Shown: positions 18,801 through 26,332 of the stretch, one piece after another | How positions within the stretch are numbered: the stretch's first letter is position 1 | Layout: each line of letters opens with the position of its first letter | From: Pseudolabrys sp. | Lineage (GTDB): Bacteria; Pseudomonadota; Alphaproteobacteria; Rhizobiales; Xanthobacteraceae | Direction of reading: 5' to 3' | DNA: 64,000 nt | Assembly (NCBI GenBank): GCA_030684935.1 | Contig: JAUXXH010000011.1 | Location: 58,670 to 122,669 of the forward strand | Notes under the pieces: generated by a model | Database searches by the model: none | What the model saw: only the letters and a program-made list of their open reading frames with translations | What the model was told of the DNA's origin: nothing | Program-made: the position numbers and the translations under genes

Positions 18801-19411
18801 ACATTTTCGTGGAATTCCACCGCCTCGCCCAGGGGGCGCGCATCGCCCGCGGCCTCGGGCTCGGCCTGTCGATCGTCGAACGCATCGCCCGCGTGCTCGG
18901 CTGCGCCATCACCGTCAATTCACCGCCGAGCGGCGGCTCGCATTTCGCGGTCACGGTGCCGCGCTCGAATGCTGCCCCGGTCGAAATGCCGGCGCGCGAC
19001 GACACCCGCATCGATCCGAGCCAGCTCGCCGGCACCACCGCATTGTGCATCGACAATGAACCCTCGGTGCTCGACGGCATGGAAACGCTGCTGCAGGGGT
19101 GGGGCTGCGCCGTCATCAAGGCGCCGGAACTTGCCGAGGCGCTGGCGGCCATCGACCACGGCAACACCCTGCCGAACGGCCTGCTGATCGACTATCACCT
19201 CGACCACGGCAACGGCATCGAGGCCATCGCCGTGCTGCGGGCGCGCTGTGGCGATCTGCCGGCGATCCTGATCACCGCCGACCGCTCGCCGGCGGTGCGC
19301 GAGCAGGCCCGCGCCGCCAATATCCAGGTGCTGAACAAGCCGATCAAACCGGCGGCCCTGCGCGCGCTGCTGGCGCAATGGCGGGTGCTGCGGGTGGCGG
19401 CGGCGGAGTAA
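15887..19411 (+). CDS. Symporter-sensor hybrid histidine kinase, CrbS-like
   Basis: A 1174-residue fusion. The first 510 or so residues are a sodium:solute symporter (SSS) domain with about 13 transmembrane helices (SLAIYCTSWTFFGSVGSAS; NITSIADFIAARYGK). A linker, a PAS domain (about 640-765) and a coiled coil lead to the HisKA helix with phospho-acceptor His820 (SHDILQPLN), an ATPase domain (NLVSNAIKYT, DTGVGIP) and a C-terminal receiver with Asp1102 and LNKPIKP. This is the layout of CrbS/MxtR-type kinases, which control acetate uptake and acetyl-CoA synthetase in Vibrio and Pseudomonas. The convergent LuxR regulator and the nearby SSS permease fit that role. Automated annotation often calls these NahK/ErcS-like. 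Confidence 0.9.
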   Translation: MLQGWVVIAVALAYIGLLFLIASYGDRIRGHGQGLSRAGRTGLLIYPLSLAIYCTSWTFFGSVGSASRTGYEFLTIYIGPVLMIGLFAPLLIRIVRLAKAQNITSIADFIAARYGKGQAVAATVALIAIVSIIPYIALQLKAVSASLETILAHLSPIDGGSLPLFGDIALFVALSMATFAVLFGTRHIDATEHQDGLMLAIAAESIVKLFAFLAVGIFVTFWMFGGPGALFEAARNHTATAGVFSYESPLDTLLITTLLSFVAIILLPRQFHVAVVENNNEGEIKRAAWLFPLYLVLINLFVVPIALAGMMTFPAGTVDSDMYVLALPLHSGSSVLTIAAFIGGLSAATAMVIVESVALSIMVSNDLIMPLVLQRRQALISGRENIGSLLLMVRRLAIFVILLLAYLYYRSAGEAQLFSIGILAFAAIAQLAPAFFGGLFWRRATAGGAIAGMTAGILIWAYTLLLPTFADIGYLGQRFLTEGPFGLTMLRPQHLFGLELSPLVHGVVWSLMINILCYIGFSLRREPSPIEQIQANTFVPSDLTPIAPSFRLWRSSVTVEELTTTVARYLGEARTRSALENFAATHAISLEPADEADFRLVRHAEHILSSAIGGASSRLVVSLLLRKRTVSTKAALKLLDDANAGIQYNREILQTALDHVRQGIAVFDKDLQLICWNQQFGDILDLPPSLSRVGVGLADILRFNGRRGGIAAGAIEAFVLSQIERYVSGSVPFLERFAEGMVIEVRANRMPDGGIVTTFTDITASVEAAEALERSNETLERRVRERTEELTLLNAALARAKGEADAANISKTKFLAAASHDILQPLNAARLYVTSLIERGGRDDRRLVDNIDASLEAVEEIFGALLDMSRLDTGAMRPEFASFRIDELMRQIELEFAPLAAAKGIELKYVPCSAVVRSDRRLLRRLVQNLVSNAIKYTPSGEVLIGCRRRGDILRIDVYDTGVGIPESKRRDIFVEFHRLAQGARIARGLGLGLSIVERIARVLGCAITVNSPPSGGSHFAVTVPRSNAAPVEMPARDDTRIDPSQLAGTTALCIDNEPSVLDGMETLLQGWGCAVIKAPELAEALAAIDHGNTLPNGLLIDYHLDHGNGIEAIAVLRARCGDLPAILITADRSPAVREQARAANIQVLNKPIKPAALRALLAQWRVLRVAAAE

Positions 19412-19417
19412 TTAGCT

Positions 19418-19512
19418 GTCGTCCCGGGCGAGCGCTTGCGAGACCCGGGACCCATACCCCGTGACCTGCCGATAGAATACGGCGTATGGGTCCCCGCCTT
19501 CGCGGGGACGAC
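19418..19512. repeat. Palindromic intergenic element between convergent regulators
   Basis: A 95-base element with nested inverted repeats: GTCGTCCC at one end and GGGGACGAC at the other, with GGGACCCATAC facing GTATGGGTCCC inside. It fills the gap between the stops of the sensor kinase and the response regulator and could fold as a bidirectional terminator. The composition is that of dispersed palindromes I associate with bradyrhizobial genomes. Confidence 0.7.
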
Positions 19513-19519
19513 AAAGAAA

Positions 19520-20200
19520 TCACCCCTCCGCCACCGCGGCGCCCTGCGACCACTGACCGGCCTCGATCTTGGCGGCGGCGATCACCGCCTGGGTGCGGCT
19601 CTCGACGCCGAGCTTCTGCAGGATCGCGGAGACGTGCGCCTTCACCGTCGCCTCAGAGACGCTGAGCTGGTAGGCGATCTGCTTGTTGAGCAGGCCCTCC
19701 GACAGCATCATCAGCACGCGGACCTGCTGCGGCGTCAGGGTCGCCAGACGCGCCATCAGCGCGGTGGATTCCGCATCCGCGCCGGCGCCGAGGTCAATGT
19801 CCGGCGGTGTCCACACGCCGCCACCGAGGATGCGCGAGACCGCCGTGCGCATATCGTCGACGCCGAGCGTCTTTGGAATGAAGCCGGACGCGCCGAATTC
19901 CATACAGCGGCGAATGGTGGCGGGATCGTCGTTGGCCGACACCACGATCACCGGCACGCTCGGATACTGCGCGCGCATGTACATCAGGCCGGAAAAGCCG
20001 CGCACCCCCGGCATCGCCAGATCCAGCAGGACCAGATCGACGTCGCCGTTTTTTTCGAGCAAGGCGACGGCATCATCGAAGGTGCCGGCTTCGGCAATGT
20101 CGACGCTCTCCAGCAGGCCGGAGACCGCTTCACGCAAGGCCCCGCGAAACAGCGGATGGTCGTCCGCAATGACCAGACGGTACTGCACGATGTCGTTCAA
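19520..20200 (-). CDS. LuxR-family response regulator, CrbR-like
   Basis: A 226-residue NarL/FixJ-type regulator. The receiver holds DD (13-14), phospho-acceptor Asp60 (VLLDLAMPG) and the lysine of GFIPKT. The LuxR helix-turn-helix is LTPQQVRVLMMLSEGLLNKQIAYQLSVSEATVKAHVSAILQKL. It converges with the symporter-kinase and diverges from the DUF4212-permease operon. Its closest functional analogues would be CrbR/ErdR, which activate acs and actP. The two palindromes in the divergent region are candidate targets. Confidence 0.88.
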   Translation of the reverse strand: MNDIVQYRLVIADDHPLFRGALREAVSGLLESVDIAEAGTFDDAVALLEKNGDVDLVLLDLAMPGVRGFSGLMYMRAQYPSVPVIVVSANDDPATIRRCMEFGASGFIPKTLGVDDMRTAVSRILGGGVWTPPDIDLGAGADAESTALMARLATLTPQQVRVLMMLSEGLLNKQIAYQLSVSEATVKAHVSAILQKLGVESRTQAVIAAAKIEAGQWSQGAAVAEG

Positions 20201-20242
20201 CGAACCATCCTTCGGCCGGGGCGGCGGCCAGCCACCGCTACA

Positions 20243-20257
20243 CTACGACTATAGTAG
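20243..20257. promoter_or_regulatory. CTAC-N7-GTAG palindrome, candidate CrbR-like operator
   Basis: CTACGACTATAGTAG, with the perfect octamer palindrome ACTATAGT inside (20248-20255), lies 43 bases upstream of the regulator gene start, in the 396-base gap between it and the symporter operon. It could be the regulator's own binding site. Confidence 0.4.
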
Positions 20258-20406
20258 ACAATATCGAGTCGTCACGTCTCGCAGCATCGCGGAAACCGAC
20301 TGGTGCAATGCAGCATCGACGCCCCTCACCGGCCGCTTGTCTTCAGCGGTGGATGAAATCGGAATCGCACCGCACAAACGGGCGTTCCCCGGCCGTTAGT
20401 CCGAAA

Positions 20407-20418
20407 GTCTTATAAGAC
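20407..20418. promoter_or_regulatory. Perfect 12-bp palindrome upstream of the symporter operon
   Basis: GTCTTATAAGAC is a perfect 12-bp palindrome about 180 bases before the DUF4212 gene. The TATAAG inside might also serve as part of a promoter. The region between here and the gene (20419-20596) is a long leader with no reading frame I can support, ending in the strong ribosome-binding site AGGGAGGAAGG. Confidence 0.4.
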
Positions 20419-20596
20419 ACGGCAGACGGCGATGTTAGGTTCGAAATCTACTTGGTCAAAGTCGGCTCTCAAGACCGATGACCGCGGTAAGCTCGGGGGG
20501 GCCGCCAGTGACTGCAATCGACCTCCCCACACATCGACCAATCGGAAACCGAGCGCGCGGCTCGGCGCCCTTTTTACTTAGGGAGGAAGGCAACCC

Positions 20597-20872
20597 ATGG
20601 CTCCTGCACCCAGTCAAGCCAACACCGACGAACACTGGAATCGAACCTCTCGCCTGATGTTCACACATCTCGGCGTGTGGTTTTTCTTCGGCTACGTCGT
20701 CCACATGTTCGTCGTGCCGCTGAACAAGATCATTATCCCTGTTCTCGGCTTCCCGCTCGGCTTCTACATGGCCGCCCAAGGCTCGCTGATCGTTTTCGTC
20801 GTCATGCTGTTCATGTTCGCTAAACAGCAGGACCGGATCGACCGCGAGTTTGGCATGGCCGAAGACGATTGA
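20597..20872 (+). CDS. DUF4212 small subunit of sodium/solute symporter
   Basis: A 91-residue protein with two transmembrane helices (LGVWFFFGYVVHMFVVPL and FPLGFYMAAQGSLIVFVVMLFMFA) and the N-terminal NRTSRLM stretch. It belongs to the small-subunit family that always precedes VC_2705-type SSS permeases, a counterpart of YjcH ahead of actP. The start follows AGGGAGGAAGG. The stop is separated by only 13 bases from the permease start, so the two are translated from one message. Confidence 0.9.
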   Translation: MAPAPSQANTDEHWNRTSRLMFTHLGVWFFFGYVVHMFVVPLNKIIIPVLGFPLGFYMAAQGSLIVFVVMLFMFAKQQDRIDREFGMAEDD

Positions 20873-20885
20873 GGGGGACACGAAA

Positions 20886-22859
20886 ATGGCAGTTCAATCA
20901 GCCGACACAGCGGCATTTTATAAAAACCTCGGTCGGATGTACGCCACCTATACCGGTGGCTTCATCGGCTTCATCATCCTGGTCGCCATCCTTGAAATGG
21001 CCGGCGTACCGAACAGGGTTCTCGGCTATCTGTTCGTCGGCTTCACCATCATCGTCTACGCCGTCATCGGCGTGATGACCCGGACCATGGAAGTCTCCGA
21101 ATATTATGTCGCCGGCCGACGCGTGCCGGCACTGTATAACGGCATGGCGACCGGCGCCGACTGGATGTCGGCGGCGTCCTTCGTCGGCATGGCGGGCACA
21201 TTGTTCCTGCTCGGCTATGACGGCCTCACCTGGGTGCTCGGCTGGACCGGCGGTTACGTGCTGGTGTCGATCCTGATCGGCCCGTATCTGCGCAAGTTCG
21301 GCGCCTACACCGTGCCCGACTTCATGTCGTTCCGCTTCGGCGGCAACTTCGCGCGGCTCATTGCCGTTATCGTTCTGGTCTGCTGCTCGTTCACCTATGT
21401 GACGGCGCAGATCTTCGGTACCGGCATCATCGCCTCGCGTTTCCTCGGCATGCCGTTCGAACTGGCGGTGTTCGCCGGTCTCGCCGGCATCCTGCTCTGT
21501 TCGATGCTGGGCGGCATGCGGGCGGTGACCTGGACGCAGATCGCCCAGTACATCGTGCTCATCATCGCCTACCTGACGCCGATCGTCATCCTGTCCACCT
21601 CGCGCTACGGCATTCCGATCCCGCAACTGACCTACGGGACCGCGATCGCCGAAATCACCGCGCGCGAAGGGGCCATGCTGGCGAGCGGACTGGCCACCGT
21701 GGCCAACCTCAAGCCGCACATCTCGCCGTTCGTCAGCTACACGCCGCTGAACTTCTTCGCCATCTGCTTCTGCATGATGGTGGGCACAGCGTCGTTGCCG
21801 CACATCCTGATGCGCTACTTCACCACCCCGACGGTGCGTGAGGCGCGGCAGTCGGTGGCCTGGTCGTTGCTGTTCATCTTCCTGCTGTACTTCTCGGCGC
21901 CGGCCTATGCGGCGTTCTCGAAGCTGGAAGTGTACAACAACGTCATCGGCCGCAATCTGACCGAAATCCGGCCCTGGTTGTTCACCTGGGGCGAACTCGG
22001 TCTGATTCAGATCTGCGGCAAGAACGCCGGCAGCATCGATGCCATCGTCGCCGCCTGTAAAGCCATCGCCGGACATCCCGGCGTCGTGCGTCTGCAGGAC
22101 TTCGTGATCAATACGGACGTGATCGTGCTTTCCACACCGGAAATCGCGGGATTGCCCTACGTGATCACCGGCCTGGTCGCCGCCGGCGGCCTGGCGGCGG
22201 CGCTCTCCACCGCCGACGGCCTGCTGCTGGCCATCGCCAACGCGTTGTCGCACGACATCTACTACAAGATGATCGACCCCAACGCGCCGACGGTGCGCCG
22301 GCTCACCGTGGCCCGCGTCCTGCTGTTCCTCGTGGCTGTGGCTGCCGCCTATCTGGCATCGACCAGACCGGGTGACATTCTGGCCATGGTCGGCTGGGCG
22401 TTCTCACTCGCCATGGCCGGTAACTTCCCGGCACTGGTGATGGGCGTCTGGTGGAAGCGTGCGACCACGGCAGGCGCGGTATCCGGCATGATCGCCGGGT
22501 TCGGCCTCTGCATCTTCTACCTGGTGACCACCCGGTACTTCCCGGGCGCCGGCGTCACGTACTTCGGCATGTCCTCCCTGACCAATCCGGCCACGGGCTT
22601 GCCGCTGGTCGACGTCGCCAAGGCCGTTGCGGCCCCCGGCGGCATGGACAGCTGGGTTACCGCGGCGCACCCGATGGCGAGCAGGGTCGGCTGGTTCGGC
22701 CTCAACAACATCGCCTGCGGCTTGCTGGGAATGCCCCTCGGCTTCCTGGTGATCTACGTGGTGAGCCTGATGACCAAGGCACCGTCTGCGGAAATGCAGG
22801 CCTATATCGACGAGATCCGGAAGCCGCGTGGCCGCACGGTACTCGAAGAAAAGACCTGA
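20886..22859 (+). CDS. SSS-family cation/monocarboxylate symporter (ActP-like)
   Basis: A 657-residue sodium:solute symporter with about 13 membrane helices. Signature stretches include EYYVAGRRVPALYNGMATGADWMSAASFVG, LRKFGAYTVPDFMSFRFG and GLAAALSTADGLLLAIANALSHD. The length and the paired DUF4212 gene point to the VC_2705 subfamily; acetate or another short monocarboxylate is the likely substrate, given the CrbS/CrbR-like genes next door. The start at 20886 follows GAGGGGG. An insertion around residues 350-420 relative to short SSS proteins is normal for this subfamily. A strong terminator follows. Confidence 0.9.
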   Translation: MAVQSADTAAFYKNLGRMYATYTGGFIGFIILVAILEMAGVPNRVLGYLFVGFTIIVYAVIGVMTRTMEVSEYYVAGRRVPALYNGMATGADWMSAASFVGMAGTLFLLGYDGLTWVLGWTGGYVLVSILIGPYLRKFGAYTVPDFMSFRFGGNFARLIAVIVLVCCSFTYVTAQIFGTGIIASRFLGMPFELAVFAGLAGILLCSMLGGMRAVTWTQIAQYIVLIIAYLTPIVILSTSRYGIPIPQLTYGTAIAEITAREGAMLASGLATVANLKPHISPFVSYTPLNFFAICFCMMVGTASLPHILMRYFTTPTVREARQSVAWSLLFIFLLYFSAPAYAAFSKLEVYNNVIGRNLTEIRPWLFTWGELGLIQICGKNAGSIDAIVAACKAIAGHPGVVRLQDFVINTDVIVLSTPEIAGLPYVITGLVAAGGLAAALSTADGLLLAIANALSHDIYYKMIDPNAPTVRRLTVARVLLFLVAVAAAYLASTRPGDILAMVGWAFSLAMAGNFPALVMGVWWKRATTAGAVSGMIAGFGLCIFYLVTTRYFPGAGVTYFGMSSLTNPATGLPLVDVAKAVAAPGGMDSWVTAAHPMASRVGWFGLNNIACGLLGMPLGFLVIYVVSLMTKAPSAEMQAYIDEIRKPRGRTVLEEKT

Positions 22860-22881
22860 TCGGCACAGCCGGTCCGATCGG

Positions 22882-22911
22882 AGCGGGGCCCTGCGGGGCC
22901 CCGCTTTTTTT
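22882..22911 (+). terminator. Rho-independent terminator after the symporter operon
   Basis: AGCGGGGCC (22882-22890) pairs perfectly with GGCCCCGCT (22897-22905) around a 6-base loop, followed by a run of seven T residues. It lies 22 bases after the symporter stop. Confidence 0.92.
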
Positions 22912-23017
22912 CAGGCGCATGTTCGGCTAGACAGGGTTCGCAACCCCGGGCCGTGACTGCCCGGATCACGTGCCTTGAGCTGCCAACGCACTGACTTTTT
23001 TTGAGGGAGCGCGGTTC

Positions 23018-23326
23018 GTGGGGTCGAGCGATACCATCCTGTCATCGTGGCTGTTCCTGGCGCCGAATTTCATTCTGGCGGCGCTGATGTACACGCTGCT
23101 CGGCCGCGTCCTGCTCGGCCTGATCGTGCCGCCCGAGTCGCCGAACTACATCTGGCGTTTCTTCGTTCGCGTCACCGATCCCTTCGTCGCCCTCATTTCC
23201 GTCGTGACGCCGAAGGCCGCCGTCCCGGTCGTGGTCTGGCTGTTCGGCGTGGTCTGGCTGTTCTGGCTGCGCGTCGGCCTGCTCTATCTGTTCCTCTTGA
23301 TGGGCGCCGTGCCCAGAGCCGGTTGA
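23018..23326 (+). CDS. YggT-like small membrane protein
   Basis: A 102-residue protein with a GTG start after TGAGGGAG. Two hydrophobic segments flank the stretch PNYIWRFFVRVTDPFVALISVVTPKAAVP, the YggT-type loop in which a Arg-Val-Thr-Asp-Pro core precedes a proline-rich turn. YggT proteins are membrane proteins of poorly defined role, linked to osmotic and division functions elsewhere. It is followed after nine bases by another membrane gene and probably shares its transcript. Confidence 0.65.
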   Translation: MGSSDTILSSWLFLAPNFILAALMYTLLGRVLLGLIVPPESPNYIWRFFVRVTDPFVALISVVTPKAAVPVVVWLFGVVWLFWLRVGLLYLFLLMGAVPRAG

Positions 23327-23335
23327 GAGACGCCC

Positions 23336-23662
23336 ATGGAACGCAACATCTATTATGTCGGCATCGCCTTCTTCGGCATGATCAACGGTATCTTCAATCA
23401 GACCGCGCTGCTGTTCGCGCTGATCCACGTGCAGGTGCTGGCGCCGTCGCTGCTGTTCGGCTCGACCGGGCTTACCCTGATGTTCTCGTCGCTGATGGTG
23501 TCGACCGCCACCATTGTCATCGCCGGCATTCCGGCGGCGCTGTACGAACGCTTCGTCGGCGCCAAAGACGATTCGACCGTGGTGTCGCTGTGGATCTGGC
23601 TCGCCGGTACGGCGATCCTGACGCTGCCGGCGATCGGCAATTTTTTCGAGATCGGCCTTTAA
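23336..23662 (+). CDS. Hypothetical membrane protein after YggT-like gene
   Basis: A 108-residue protein with three predicted membrane helices (YYVGIAFFGMINGIFNQTALLFAL; MFSSLMVSTATIVIAGIPAALY; SLWIWLAGTAILTLPAIGNFF). No motif is recognised. The acidic loop ERFVGAKDDST lies between helices two and three. The nine-base gap to the YggT-like gene argues for one operon downstream of the symporter. Confidence 0.7.
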   Translation: MERNIYYVGIAFFGMINGIFNQTALLFALIHVQVLAPSLLFGSTGLTLMFSSLMVSTATIVIAGIPAALYERFVGAKDDSTVVSLWIWLAGTAILTLPAIGNFFEIGL

Positions 23663-23800
23663 TAAAGAGCGTCCGGGCGGGAACCGGCCCGCGGGGTACG
23701 GTGTTTCACGAATTGACGCCGCCGCGTCAGCGGCGACTTTGGCATAGCAATTGCTTTTTCGTATCGGAGTCTGGGGGGCCGATGGTCATAGGAGCCGGCC

Positions 23801-24187
23801 ATGTTCCCGTTTACGCGCTACGCCTTCTTTACGCTCGCCCGCGACGCCGGCTTTGCCGCGCTCGCCGGCCTCACCATGATGGTCGCCGCCTCCGGCTATG
23901 AGGCGGCAATTGCCTTCAAGGTCGGCGCCACGGTGGCACTGGCGTTCTGTCTCTTGCTGCTGTGCCGCTCCTATTTCCTCACCGACGAGCGCTTCCGGCG
24001 CAGCGAGGCCTGGCGCGGCTTGCATCCGGACGAACGGCCGGCCGGCGACCACGGCCGGGAAGTGGCGCGGCGCCAGATGGAGGAACTGATGCTGCAGTTC
24101 GCCAAGGCTGCGGCCGGCATCGCCGGCATCCTGTTTTCCTCGGCGCTGATTTCCACGGTTGGCACCATCGCCCAGGCCGGAAACTGA
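23801..24187 (+). CDS. Small two-helix membrane protein, paralogue A
   Basis: A 128-residue protein with hydrophobic segments near 15-60 and 105-125 around a charged loop (LTDERFRRSEAWRGLHPDERP). The next gene encodes a protein of the same length and plan (LTKDYRRTEMWLYLPKDFRP), so the two look like tandem duplicates. No known domain is recognised. An upstream GGAGCC is a weak ribosome-binding site. Confidence 0.7.
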   Translation: MFPFTRYAFFTLARDAGFAALAGLTMMVAASGYEAAIAFKVGATVALAFCLLLLCRSYFLTDERFRRSEAWRGLHPDERPAGDHGREVARRQMEELMLQFAKAAAGIAGILFSSALISTVGTIAQAGN

Positions 24188-24267
24188 GTTTTTTCGCTAC
24201 GTCCGGGAATATGTTTTGCGCTAGCATTGTTAGCGTCGGTTCGGACCAGACAGGACCGGGGGCGGCA

Positions 24268-24639
24268 ATGGAAGAAATGCGCAAAGTCGCGTTCGCGACC
24301 GTGCAGCGCGCCTGCCTGTTCGGCACGCTAGCGATTTTCTGCACCATGGTTGGCATGTCGTTCCAGGCCCAGCTGGCGTTCCAGACCGGCGGCACCCTGA
24401 CCATGCTGATGGCGCTGATCCTGATCTACAAGGCGCGCGAGGCGCTCACCAAGGACTACCGCCGCACCGAAATGTGGCTCTATCTGCCGAAGGACTTCCG
24501 GCCGCCGGAGGCCTATGCGCAATGGGCCAGTTCGACCGTGCTGCGCGACACTTATCTCACGTTCGCGCTGTGGACCTCGGCGGTCGCCATCGCGATGTGG
24601 GTGGTGGCGCTGCTGTTCGGGCTGTTCGGCGTCAACTGA
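24268..24639 (+). CDS. Small two-helix membrane protein, paralogue B
   Basis: A 123-residue membrane protein related to its upstream neighbour: a hydrophobic stretch with FQTGGTLTMLMALILIYKA, the charged loop TKDYRRTEMWLYLPKDFRPPEAYAQ, then a second hydrophobic stretch. The start at 24268 is preferred because GGGGGCGG precedes it; ATG 24211 in the same frame would add 19 residues. It converges with the YjbQ gene six bases away. The function is unknown. Confidence 0.7.
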   Translation: MEEMRKVAFATVQRACLFGTLAIFCTMVGMSFQAQLAFQTGGTLTMLMALILIYKAREALTKDYRRTEMWLYLPKDFRPPEAYAQWASSTVLRDTYLTFALWTSAVAIAMWVVALLFGLFGVN

Positions 24640-24645
24640 CCGTCG

Positions 24646-25107
24646 TTATTTCCGGCTGCCGATGAATTGCAGCATGACCTCGCGGCTGTGCGGACGCCTA
24701 CGGTGCTCGATCAGATAGAGCCCCTGCCAGGTGCCCAGCGCGAGCCGGCCGCGGCTCACCGGCACATGCAGCGACACGCCGGTCAGCATCGCCTTCACAT
24801 GCGCCGGCATGTCGTCCGGCCCTTCCGAATCGTGCACCCAGGGCGCGTCTTCCGGCGCCAACCGGCCCAGCGCGGTCATCAGGTCGGTCTGCACGTCCGG
24901 ATCGGCATTTTCCTGGATGGTCAGCGAAGCCGAGGTGTGCCGCAGATAGACCAGCAGCACGCCCTCCCCGGCGTCGCATCCGGCCACAAAGTCCGCTGCA
25001 TCCGTGGTGATCTCGGTCAGTCCTGCGCCCGGCGTCTCGACCCGCAACGTCGCGGTGGCGATCAGGTCGTGCACAACTTCGGCAATCGCAGACAGGCGGC
25101 TGGGCAT
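24646..25107 (-). CDS. YjbQ/UPF0047-family protein
   Basis: A 153-residue member of the YjbQ family. HTSASLTIQENADPDVQTDL, DSEGPDDMPAHVKAML, and RLALGTWQGLYLIEHR are all family signatures. Some members show weak thiamine-phosphate synthase activity and the family is sometimes labelled secondary thiamine-phosphate synthase enzyme, but the true role is unsettled. The start at 25107 gives the usual length; an upstream in-frame ATG (25146) would add a non-conserved tail. It follows the exported coiled-coil gene by 41 bases. Confidence 0.9.
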   Translation of the reverse strand: MPSRLSAIAEVVHDLIATATLRVETPGAGLTEITTDAADFVAGCDAGEGVLLVYLRHTSASLTIQENADPDVQTDLMTALGRLAPEDAPWVHDSEGPDDMPAHVKAMLTGVSLHVPVSRGRLALGTWQGLYLIEHRRRPHSREVMLQFIGSRK

Positions 25108-25148
25108 ACACGCGGATTCCGGTTGTCGAGGGACGCCCGATCGCAACG

Positions 25149-25703
25149 TCAGCCCTTGCGCATGATGTCGCGCTGGAGCGTGACGATCATCTCCATCAGA
25201 CGCTGCCAGGCGTCCTCAATCGCGGCGCGGGTGCGTTCCAGGTCTTCGCTGCTCGGCAGCTTGATCTTCGGCTCGCTCTTGGCGGCCGGCGGCGACAGCT
25301 CGGCCGGCGGACGGGGCGGCGGCGGCTCGCGCAGCGCCGCAAGGTCGCCCCTCAGCTTTTCCGTCTGGTCCTGCAACCGGGCAATTTCCTGCTCCAGCGC
25401 GGCCCGTTCCTCCGGCACCGGCTGGCAGGTCCAGCCGGCGCTGCGCGGCCCGCAAAACGCGACCTGGCCGGACTGGCTGTCGAGCCGCAGCAAACCGCCC
25501 TCGACCTTCTGGAAGCTGAACCGCCCCCCGGTGGCGGGCGACGGCGGCGTGCCGCTGTCCTGGGGCGCCGGTGGCGCGGCTTCCGCGATCGGCGGCGCAG
25601 TCTCGGCTGCTGCCGGCGGGGCGACATCCGGCGCGGGCGCCTGGGCCAGCGCCGGGGCGGCGGCGAACAGCGCCCAGACAATGGCGACGATGGAGATGCG
25701 CAT
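25149..25703 (-). CDS. Exported coiled-coil protein of unknown function
   Basis: A 184-residue protein with a clear signal peptide (MRISIVAIVWALFAAAPALAQ), an alanine/proline-rich linker, a short conserved block (GGRFSFQKVEGGLLRLDSQSGQVAFCGPRSAGWTCQPVPEE) and a coiled coil (RAALEQEIARLQDQTEKLRGDLAALRE) ending in a helical tail. Two cysteines in the block could pair in the periplasm. The start at 25703 is fixed by the signal peptide. It is divergent from the F0 operon. Confidence 0.75.
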   Translation of the reverse strand: MRISIVAIVWALFAAAPALAQAPAPDVAPPAAAETAPPIAEAAPPAPQDSGTPPSPATGGRFSFQKVEGGLLRLDSQSGQVAFCGPRSAGWTCQPVPEERAALEQEIARLQDQTEKLRGDLAALREPPPPRPPAELSPPAAKSEPKIKLPSSEDLERTRAAIEDAWQRLMEMIVTLQRDIMRKG

Positions 25704-25878
25704 GGCCAAATTCCCGTGAGAGGATGACTCTATCACCCGGTCAGGCGGCGGAAGAATGGCCGAGCGCAATTGTCCTGTTGACGTCTTATGCCGCAGCGCA
25801 CGCATGGCTCGTCTGACGCCCGCAAAAATTGCCATTTTCTGATTTGTTTTCAGATGCTTAAAGGGAGAATGCGGTTCC

Positions 25879-25907
25879 TTGACTCAAGGGTACCCGATCA
25901 GTATGGT
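25879..25907 (+). promoter_or_regulatory. Candidate promoter of the F0 ATP synthase operon
   Basis: TTGACT (25879-25884) and TATGGT (25902-25907) have the ideal 17-base spacing. The predicted start lies near 25914, giving a leader of about 55 bases to atpI. Confidence 0.55.
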
Positions 25908-25968
25908 CCGCGCGCCTTTGAGGGCGGCGGAATACTGCGACTTCTTCGTATACCCGCGGGTCGAAAGC

Positions 25969-26328
25969 ATGGCTGACGGCACGCGCGGCGACAAAGATCA
26001 TCGAGGGGACCCGCCGGACGACGAGGCCGCTCTTTCCGCGAGGCTCAAGCGACTCGGCGAACGGCTCACTGTCACGGGCCGGCCTTCCGAAAACGTGTCA
26101 GGCCCTCGTCAGACGAACGATCCGTCGCAGATGGCGCGCGGTTTCCGGCTGTCGACCGAGTTGGTGGCGGGCGTGCTGGTGGGCGCGATGATCGGCTGGC
26201 TGATCGACCGCTGGCTGGGCATTTCCCCTTGGGGAATGATGGTGTTTCTGTTACTCGGCTTCGCCGCCGGCATTTTGAACGTGATGCGGGCGGCGGGAAT
26301 TGTGCGCGACAAGACATTGAACGATTGA
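25969..26328 (+). CDS. atpI: ATP synthase protein I
   Basis: A 119-residue AtpI-family protein. An acidic, charged N terminus is followed by two membrane helices with the family core ([23 protein letters not shown] and [22 protein letters not shown]). AtpI assists assembly of the c-ring and may handle magnesium. The start at 25969 has only a weak purine run. It is separated from atpB by four bases and opens the F0 operon. Confidence 0.9.
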   Translation: MADGTRGDKDHRGDPPDDEAALSARLKRLGERLTVTGRPSENVSGPRQTNDPSQMARGFRLSTELVAGVLVGAMIGWLIDRWLGISPWGMMVFLLLGFAAGILNVMRAAGIVRDKTLND

Positions 26329-26332
26329 GATC

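Noticed and set aside
16661..18820. A 719-codon frame opposite the symporter-kinase gene
   Set aside because: Same composition artefact; the plus-strand frame carries the symporter, HisKA and ATPase motifs.
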